NCBI GenBank assembly: GCA_026415015.1
Contig: JAOAHW010000035.1
Coordinates: 1 to 11,316, forward strand
Direction: 5' to 3'
DNA from: Syntrophorhabdaceae bacterium
GTDB taxonomy: Bacteria > Desulfobacterota > Syntrophorhabdia > Syntrophorhabdales > Syntrophorhabdaceae
DNA length: 11,316 bases
Shown here piece after piece: positions 6,750 through 11,316 of this stretch. The position numbers were made by a program, and so were the translations under genes. A model generated the notes under the pieces. The model saw only the letters and a list, made by a program, of their open reading frames with translations. It searched no databases and had not been told where the DNA came from. Position 1 is the stretch's first letter. Each line of letters starts with the position of its first letter.

Positions 6750-7775
6750 ATGCTCGTTGGGATGTATTACAACAATAAAAAGGTTGAGTTAGAGGAGATG
6801 CCTGTCCCAGAGGTAGGACCTCATGATATACTCATCAAGGTCATGGCAAGTGGTATATGTGGTAGTGATGTCCTTGAGTGGTATCGTATAAAAAAGGCAC
6901 CCCTTGTTTTAGGCCACGAGGTAACTGGAGAGGTTGTAGAGGTAGGAAGTAGTATCAGTAATTTCAAAAAAGGTGACAGGGTCTTTACTACACACCATGT
7001 CCCCTGTGGCCAGTGTTACTGGTGTCAGAAGGGACATGAGACAGCTTGTGATTTCTTCCAGACAAAGAATAACTTTACACCTGGTGGCTTTTCTGAATAC
7101 CTGAGGGTATCCGGGAAAAGCGTGGAAACAGGGACACTGGTTTTGCCTGAGACTGTATCCTATGAGGAGGGGTCATTTGTAGAGCCCCTTGGGACTGTGG
7201 TGAGGGGCATTGATGCCATAGGTCTCAAAAAAGGGGATACGGTTATAGTCCTTGGTTGCGGTATTGCAGGGCTTCTGATGATTAAGCTGTGCCTAAGCCT
7301 CGGTGCAGGCAAGGTCTTTGCAACAGATATATATAACAACAGGCTTGAGGCTGCAAAAAGGTTAGGCGCAGAACCTATCCATGCAGGAGAAGATATAGAA
7401 GGCATCTTGAGGTCAAAAAACAATGACAGGCTCGCAGACAAGGTAATAGTATGTGCTGGTGCCTTATCAGCAGCCCAGCAGTCCCTTAAGCTTGTTGAGA
7501 GGGGAGGGACAATACTCTTTTTTGCTGTCCCCAACCCAGGGGATTTAGTAGAGATAGACTTTAGCCCCCTATGGAGAAACGATGTAACAATCAAGACCTG
7601 TTATGGTGCTGCACCAATTGATAATATTAAGGCTTTGGCTCTTATAGAAAAAAACATAGTCAAGGTCACAGACCTTATAACCCACAGGCTTAGTCTTAGG
7701 GATATAGGTAGGGGTTTTGAGATTGTTGCAAAAGGGGATGATTGCCTTAAGGTTATAATAAAGCCTTTTGAATGA
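6750..7775 (+). CDS. Zinc-dependent medium-chain alcohol dehydrogenase, threonine/sorbitol dehydrogenase-like
   Basis: This 341-aa protein is a full-length medium-chain dehydrogenase. The GroES-like N-terminal half has catalytic zinc ligands Cys37 (ICGSD), His56-Glu57 (LGHE) and Glu145 (VEPLG). The structural-zinc lobe is complete, with Cys86, Cys89, Cys92 and Cys100. The Rossmann domain shows GCGIAG at 169-174, and Asp193 ends the second beta strand, which favours NAD over NADP. The substrate is probably a secondary alcohol, polyol or hydroxy-amino acid; sequence alone does not choose. It follows the lsrF-like gene by 3 bases with an AGAAAGG ribosome site, so the two are one transcription unit and probably consecutive steps. 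The kinase gene begins at or just after its stop codon. Confidence 0.9.
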   Translation: MLVGMYYNNKKVELEEMPVPEVGPHDILIKVMASGICGSDVLEWYRIKKAPLVLGHEVTGEVVEVGSSISNFKKGDRVFTTHHVPCGQCYWCQKGHETACDFFQTKNNFTPGGFSEYLRVSGKSVETGTLVLPETVSYEEGSFVEPLGTVVRGIDAIGLKKGDTVIVLGCGIAGLLMIKLCLSLGAGKVFATDIYNNRLEAAKRLGAEPIHAGEDIEGILRSKNNDRLADKVIVCAGALSAAQQSLKLVERGGTILFFAVPNPGDLVEIDFSPLWRNDVTIKTCYGAAPIDNIKALALIEKNIVKVTDLITHRLSLRDIGRGFEIVAKGDDCLKVIIKPFE

Positions 7776-7788
7776 TAGATTGATTGTT

Positions 7789-9525
7789 ATGGAAAAGACT
7801 GGTTTTATGAAAGACGGGATTATTTTCATTGTAGGACAGAAAAAGAGGGGTATCGCAACCCTTAAGTCTCTTATAAAAAATAGGATGCCCAATGCAAAGG
7901 TCATGGTTGCCGAGGATATACAAGAGGGTCTCCAGGCATTGCATAAGAATTCTGATGGTATTGTAATAACAGACCAAAAGATATTTACCTCCCTTTTATC
8001 CGAATTAACAGAAAACAAGAGAAAAGCTACCTGTCTTGAGGTAGAAAACCAGCTTAAGGCATGTGAAGAGCGATATAGAGAGCTATTAAATAGTATGAAA
8101 ATAGGCGTTATCATATATGAGACCCATGATAACGGAGAGACATTTACCATAAAAGACTTAAACAGAGGGGCTGAAGCCATTGAAAGGGTGAAAGGCTCTG
8201 ATGTGATAGGCAGGAGGGTTGACCATGTCTTTCCAGGGATCCACAGATTCGGTCTCATAGAGGTATTGAAGAGGGTATATAGAACTGGTACGCCAGAACA
8301 TCACCCCATAGCTCTTTATACTGATGAGCGTATAGAGGGATGGCGGGATAATTATTTATACAGGCTTCCATCAGGGGAGATAGTTACTGTTTATACTGAT
8401 GAGACAGAGAGAAAACAGGCAGAATATGCACTCCAGAAGAGTGAGGAGAGATACAGAAACATATTTGAGAATATCTCAGAGGGTATATTTCAGACAACCC
8501 CTGATGGTCGTTATCTATTGGTAAACCCTGCCCTTGCAAGTATGTATGGCTTTGAATCACCAGAAGAGATGAAAAATACGGTAAAGGATATACAACAACA
8601 CTATGTCAATCCAGAGGACAGGGTGAGGTTTAAAAGACTCATAGAATCTCAGGGTTATGTAAAGGGTTTTGAGGCAAGTCAGTATCACAGGGATGGCTCC
8701 ACCATCTGGATATCTATAAATGCCCATGTGGTCCGTGATGAAAAAGGCAATGTATTATACTATGAAGGTACAGCAAAGAATATCACCATGCGTAAAAAAA
8801 CAGAAAGAGAACTACTGGAACAACAGGAGCAACTCAGGGCATTATCAACAAGGCTTGTAGAGATAGAGGAGACAGAGAGAAGGAGGATATCCCAGGAGCT
8901 ACATGACAGTGTAGGCCAGAACCTGACAGCCTTGAGCATCAATCTGAACATCATAGCCTCTCAATTACAGGACGCAACTGAGGCTGTCCTGTCACGACTG
9001 AAAGACTCACTGATAATCATAGAACAGACAACAGAAAAGATCCGTGATGTCATGAGTGACCTAAGACCCTCTGTCCTTGATGACTATGGGCTTTTAGCCG
9101 GTCTTAGATGGTATGGCAGGCTTTATAGCTTAAGGACAGGGATAGACATTACAGTGGATGGCGATGACCCGCCTGAAAGACCCAGTGTATCTGTTGAAAA
9201 TGCCCTCTTTAGAATATCCCAGGAGGCACTGACCAATATAGCAAAACATTCAGGTGCAACAGAGGTATTAGTAAGGCTAAAGGTTAAAAATAGCGTTCTC
9301 CAGCTATCTATAGAGGACAATGGCAAAGGGTTTGATATGGAAGAGGTGGCCCATTATAACAGGGATATAAAAAAGACCATGAACCGTGAAGGTTACAAGG
9401 AAAAAAGAATAAAATGGGGTCTAACCACCATGAGGGAGAGGGCGATATCTGTAAAGGGGAATATACGGATTGAATCACAAAAGGGCAAAGGGACAAAGGT
9501 CATAGTGGATGTCCCTCTCTCATAG
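7789..9525 (+). CDS. Soluble PAS-PAS sensor histidine kinase of the NarX/DegS (HisKA_3) class
   Basis: Counting from the ATG at 7789 the protein has 578 residues. Domains in order: a short alpha/beta segment at about 10-75 that looks like a degenerate receiver; a coiled linker; PAS 1 (about 94-210); PAS 2 with PAC (about 218-337); a coiled coil; HisKA_3 with the phosphorylated His372 in RRRISQELHDSVGQNL; and HATPase (about 470-578) with the N box around Asn483, DNGKGFD and GLTTMRERA. There is no membrane segment or signal peptide, so it senses something in the cytoplasm. The start is unsure: TTG at 7768 would overlap the dehydrogenase stop, and ATG at 7807 is also possible; none has a good ribosome site. 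The close spacing behind the dehydrogenase implies one operon, and the following response regulator is its probable partner. Confidence 0.88.
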   Translation: MEKTGFMKDGIIFIVGQKKRGIATLKSLIKNRMPNAKVMVAEDIQEGLQALHKNSDGIVITDQKIFTSLLSELTENKRKATCLEVENQLKACEERYRELLNSMKIGVIIYETHDNGETFTIKDLNRGAEAIERVKGSDVIGRRVDHVFPGIHRFGLIEVLKRVYRTGTPEHHPIALYTDERIEGWRDNYLYRLPSGEIVTVYTDETERKQAEYALQKSEERYRNIFENISEGIFQTTPDGRYLLVNPALASMYGFESPEEMKNTVKDIQQHYVNPEDRVRFKRLIESQGYVKGFEASQYHRDGSTIWISINAHVVRDEKGNVLYYEGTAKNITMRKKTERELLEQQEQLRALSTRLVEIEETERRRISQELHDSVGQNLTALSINLNIIASQLQDATEAVLSRLKDSLIIIEQTTEKIRDVMSDLRPSVLDDYGLLAGLRWYGRLYSLRTGIDITVDGDDPPERPSVSVENALFRISQEALTNIAKHSGATEVLVRLKVKNSVLQLSIEDNGKGFDMEEVAHYNRDIKKTMNREGYKEKRIKWGLTTMRERAISVKGNIRIESQKGKGTKVIVDVPLS

Positions 9526-9534
9526 TGTTTGTGA

Positions 9535-9560
9535 GTTTTGTTATTAGGTGATAACAAAAC
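9535..9560. repeat. Perfect 10-bp inverted repeat between kinase and regulator genes
   Basis: GTTTTGTTAT (9535-9544) and ATAACAAAAC (9551-9560) are exact complements around the 6-base spacer TAGGTG. The repeat sits in the 50-base gap between the kinase stop and the regulator start. No T run follows, so it is not an intrinsic terminator. It could be an mRNA processing or stability stem that sets kinase-to-regulator ratio, or an operator bound by the response regulator. Confidence 0.6.
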
Positions 9561-9575
9561 AGATAAAAGGTATCT

Positions 9576-10247
9576 ATGCCAAAAAGAGGTTCTGACAAGA
9601 TTACAGTCTTTATTGCCGATGATCATGCTGTCCTTAGAGAGGGACTAAAACTGCTTATTGAATCAAGAGGGGACATTGTGGTGGAAGGAGATGCTGACAA
9701 TGGAAGGGATGCTGTTCGGCAGATCAAGGCTATTAAACCGGATATTGTTATCATGGATATTGCCATGCCCGAATTAGATGGTATAGAGGCTACAAGACAG
9801 ATAACAGAGGTATCACCATCAACGCGTATAATCATTCTATCAATGCATTCTTCACCGGAGTATATCCACAGGTCCATAGAGGCAGGGGCAACAGGTTATA
9901 TTTTAAAGGAATCAGCAGCTGCAGAGATCATTAGTGCTATAACCACAGTAGTTTCAGGAAAACGATACCTCAGTAAAAAGATCTCCGAGCAAGTTATAGA
10001 TGACTACTTCAGACAGAGAAGAACAGGGGAAAAAGACAGTGTCCTATCACAGCTAAGCCCGAGGGAGATGGAGATACTAAAACTTGTTGTTGAGGGTAAG
10101 TCAAGCTCTGAGATCGCCAATACCATCTTTATCTCACAAAAGACAGTGGAGACATACAGGAGCAGGATCATGCAGAAGCTCGGTATAAATGATATAACAG
10201 GACTTGTGAAATTTGCCATAAGACATGGTATCACTACAGTGGACTGA
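9576..10247 (+). CDS. NarL/FixJ-family response regulator
   Basis: This 223-aa protein has a receiver domain (about 8-125) with the acidic pair Asp15-Asp16, phosphoacceptor Asp61 (IVIMDIAMPELDG), Ser89 and Lys111, so all catalytic positions are intact. A LuxR-type DNA-binding domain follows (about 158-215), with LSPREMEILKLVVEGKSSSE and SQKTVETYRSRIMQKLGI. It is the cognate partner of the HisKA_3 kinase just upstream, a pairing that is standard for this class. An AAAGG ribosome site precedes the ATG. Likely targets include its own operon, in particular the lsrF-adh promoter, but no matching recognition sites can be assigned from the sequence. No terminator follows the gene, so the downstream receiver gene may be read from the same transcript. 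Confidence 0.93.
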   Translation: MPKRGSDKITVFIADDHAVLREGLKLLIESRGDIVVEGDADNGRDAVRQIKAIKPDIVIMDIAMPELDGIEATRQITEVSPSTRIIILSMHSSPEYIHRSIEAGATGYILKESAAAEIISAITTVVSGKRYLSKKISEQVIDDYFRQRRTGEKDSVLSQLSPREMEILKLVVEGKSSSEIANTIFISQKTVETYRSRIMQKLGINDITGLVKFAIRHGITTVD

Positions 10248-10394
10248 ATCTAAAATGTATTGTGACCTTTTTCAAGGGTTTCGCTTTATCAAAATATCCT
10301 GACAAAAAATTCAAAAACTCCTTACATACAAAAGATAAGAAGGTTGCTATATTAAAATCCATGATGATGCACCTAAATATGTCAATACTCACCG

Positions 10395-10462
10395 GGCGAG
10401 ACGCCATATCTTACCCCCACCTAACCCCCCTTCTTAAAAAAGTAGGATTTAAACGTCTCGCC
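10395..10462. repeat. Long-loop inverted repeat GGCGAGACG...CGTCTCGCC
   Basis: GGCGAGACG (10395-10403) and CGTCTCGCC (10454-10462) are perfect 9-bp complements around a 50-base loop. The left arm also forms a small internal hairpin, GGCG-AGA-CGCC. The loop contains a C-rich stretch (CCCCCACCTAACCCCCC) unlike the surrounding AT-rich sequence. The structure lies just before the ribosome site of the receiver gene. It looks like a dispersed intergenic repeat of the REP/MITE type or a leader structure; only a genome-wide comparison could tell. Confidence 0.5.
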
Positions 10463-10486
10463 TTCCCTCTATAAAAGGAGCATCTT

Positions 10487-10861
10487 TTGGGGCATAATCA
10501 TAACATACTCATCGTAGAAGACCATGATTTTGTGAGAAAATCCCTTAAAGACTGGCTCTGCTCCATATTTCCCGATTACAGTATTATAAGTGCAAAGACA
10601 GGTGAAGAGGCTGTTATTGTGGCAAGGGATATATTGCCCAGTATCGTGATTATGGATATAAGCCTGCCTGGTATAAACGGCATAGAGGCAACAAAACAGA
10701 TAAAGAATGTGGATCCCCACACCCGTGTGGCAATACTGTCAATACATGAGGATGAGGTCTATAAAGAAGATGCCGCCCTTGCTGGTGCCAGTGCATATGT
10801 GCCGAAAAAGGCTATGTACACAGAGCTTATTCCTGCTATAAAGATGCTCTTATCTGAGTAA
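10487..10861 (+). CDS. Single-domain response regulator (receiver only)
   Basis: This 124-aa protein is one receiver domain without an output domain. Glu11-Asp12, phosphoacceptor Asp57 (IVIMDISLPGING), Ser85 and Lys107 are all present, so it should be phosphorylatable. Its sequence is most like the receivers of NarL-type regulators, including its upstream neighbour (both have GIEATKQI/GIEATRQI), which suggests origin by duplication of the regulator and loss of its DNA-binding part. The start is TTG at 10487, chosen because AAAAGGAG ends six bases before it and no ATG is available. The terminator 16 bases after the stop shows that the reading frame is complete, not truncated. It may compete for phosphate from the upstream kinase or act through protein contacts. 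Confidence 0.88.
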   Translation: MGHNHNILIVEDHDFVRKSLKDWLCSIFPDYSIISAKTGEEAVIVARDILPSIVIMDISLPGINGIEATKQIKNVDPHTRVAILSIHEDEVYKEDAALAGASAYVPKKAMYTELIPAIKMLLSE

Positions 10862-10874
10862 GCCTATATACATA

Positions 10875-10907
10875 AAAAGGGCTGCCAGATGGCAGCCCTT
10901 ATTTTTT
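10875..10907. terminator. Bidirectional intrinsic terminator
   Basis: AAGGGCTGCC (10877-10886) pairs perfectly with GGCAGCCCTT (10891-10900) around the loop AGAT. A T-rich tract (ATTTTTT) follows on the plus strand, and an A run before the stem gives TTTTT on the minus strand. It lies between the convergent receiver and DUF35 genes and can stop transcription from both sides. Confidence 0.93.
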
Positions 10908-10914
10908 GTCTTTT

Positions 10915-11289
10915 TCAGGCCTTTATTATCTCAAAGGACAACTGACCGTCTTCATATTTAATGGGTCTTATGGACACATCCATACCCACCTTTATATCTT
11001 CGGGTTTGAGGTCACTTGCAAGCCTGGCAAAGAGCTTTAGCCCACCATCATATTCCACAACACCCATTGTATAGGGACAGTCCTTTTCAAATCCATAAGG
11101 TGCATAGTATGCGATTGTGTATGTCTCGAGCTTCCCTTTTTTCGGCATATCAAACCAGTCCATATCCTTTGAAAAGCATGCAGCGCAATCTGCCCTTGGT
11201 GGGAAATATTTGGCCCCACACTGTTTGCATACAGTCCCTTCTATTTTGCCTTCTGCAAGAAGGTCAACAAACTTTGCTGTTTTAGTCAT
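10915..11289 (-). CDS. Zn-ribbon/OB-fold protein of the DUF35 family
   Basis: This 124-aa protein has an N-terminal rubredoxin-like zinc ribbon with Cys21-x2-Cys24 and Cys35-x2-Cys38 (VCKQCGAKYFPPRADCAAC), then a C-terminal OB fold (about 50-122) with GKLETYTIAYYAPYGF and PYTMGVVEYDGG. In archaea DUF35 proteins bridge acetoacetyl-CoA thiolase and HMG-CoA synthase and help channel acyl-CoA. In bacteria they are usually encoded next to SCP2-type thiolases or acyl-CoA ligases. The expected partner would lie upstream, past the contig end. The complete coding sequence is present; only 8 genuine bases remain before the adapter sequence, so the ribosome site is mostly missing. It converges on the receiver gene and is a separate transcription unit from the rest of the window. 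Confidence 0.92.
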   Translation of the reverse strand: MTKTAKFVDLLAEGKIEGTVCKQCGAKYFPPRADCAACFSKDMDWFDMPKKGKLETYTIAYYAPYGFEKDCPYTMGVVEYDGGLKLFARLASDLKPEDIKVGMDVSIRPIKYEDGQLSFEIIKA

Positions 11290-11297
11290 CCCTGTAA

Positions 11298-11316
11298 CTG
11301 TCTCTTATACACATCT
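11298..11316. other. Tn5/Nextera mosaic-end adapter sequence (artefact)
   Basis: The final 19 bases, CTGTCTCTTATACACATCT, are identical to the Tn5 mosaic end used in transposase-based library preparation. They are not expected in the genome and sit exactly at the end of the sequence, so they represent untrimmed adapter. Confidence 0.95.

Noticed and set aside
7160..7594. 144-codon minus-strand reading frame
   Set aside because: Shadow of the zinc dehydrogenase Rossmann domain; low-complexity Ser/Pro/Leu-rich translation.
3515..7775. A complete autoinducer-2 (lsr) operon
   Set aside because: Only an LsrF-like enzyme is present; no kinase, isomerase LsrG, repressor LsrR or ABC transporter gene is found in the window.
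7569..8258. 229-codon minus-strand reading frame
   Set aside because: It lies wholly opposite the dehydrogenase and kinase genes, whose motifs are intact; its translation has no recognisable domain and looks like a complement of biased codons.
10262..10474. 70-codon plus-strand frame between the two regulator genes, starting with GTG
   Set aside because: No ribosome site or recognisable motif, and its 3' half runs through the inverted repeat and C-rich tract, so it is more likely non-coding.
11298..11316. Real transposon end or attachment site at the right edge
   Set aside because: Exact identity to the engineered mosaic end at the exact terminus, with no transposase gene, is best explained by library adapter.

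Overview
The window reads as a stretch of chromosome from an anaerobic bacterium of moderate to low GC content. The gene families (a bacterial NrpR, a stand-alone glutamate-synthase-like FMN protein, DUF2284, an LsrF-type thiolase, a DUF35 Zn-ribbon/OB-fold protein) and heavy use of ATA, AGA and AGG codons point to a Desulfobacterota- or Nitrospirota-like genome. This placement is inference only. The last 19 bases equal the Tn5/Nextera mosaic-end adapter, so the right edge is a contig end and not biology.

Left region (1-3340), nitrogen-linked. A DUF2284 metal-binding protein runs off the left edge on the minus strand, downstream of an NrpR-family nitrogen repressor, also on the minus strand. 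Divergent from nrpR is a 558-aa glutamate-synthase-like FMN-domain protein, closed by a clear intrinsic terminator. The 231-bp divergent spacer holds a strong sigma70-like promoter (TTGACA-N17-TAGAAT) followed by two tandem GGCAAT-N2-ATTACC dyads 22 bp apart. A perfect 18-bp palindrome with the same GGCAAT half-site lies on the nrpR side. Together they look like operators of a self-regulating NrpR circuit controlling the gltB-like gene.

Middle region (3340-7775), carbon metabolism. A small cupin overlaps by ATGA a ThDP-dependent enzyme of the acetolactate synthase/benzoylformate decarboxylase superfamily. After a 359-bp gap come a very close LsrF homologue (301 aa, catalytic-type Lys at residue 203) and, 3 bp later, an NAD-type zinc alcohol dehydrogenase. 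No lsrK, lsrR or lsr transporter gene is seen, so the LsrF-like enzyme probably serves another pathway, perhaps cleavage of a dicarbonyl or sugar-phosphate intermediate.

Right region (7776-10907), signalling. Directly behind the dehydrogenase is a soluble histidine kinase (degenerate receiver-like N-terminus, two PAS domains, HisKA_3, HATPase). A NarL/FixJ response regulator follows, then a single-domain receiver with a TTG start, then a bidirectional terminator. The tight packing suggests the two-component system is co-transcribed with lsrF-adh and senses a cytoplasmic signal tied to that metabolism. Beyond the terminator, convergently, lies a DUF35 protein of the kind that partners thiolases, cut close to its start by the contig end.

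No tRNA, rRNA, CRISPR array, insertion sequence or phage gene was seen.
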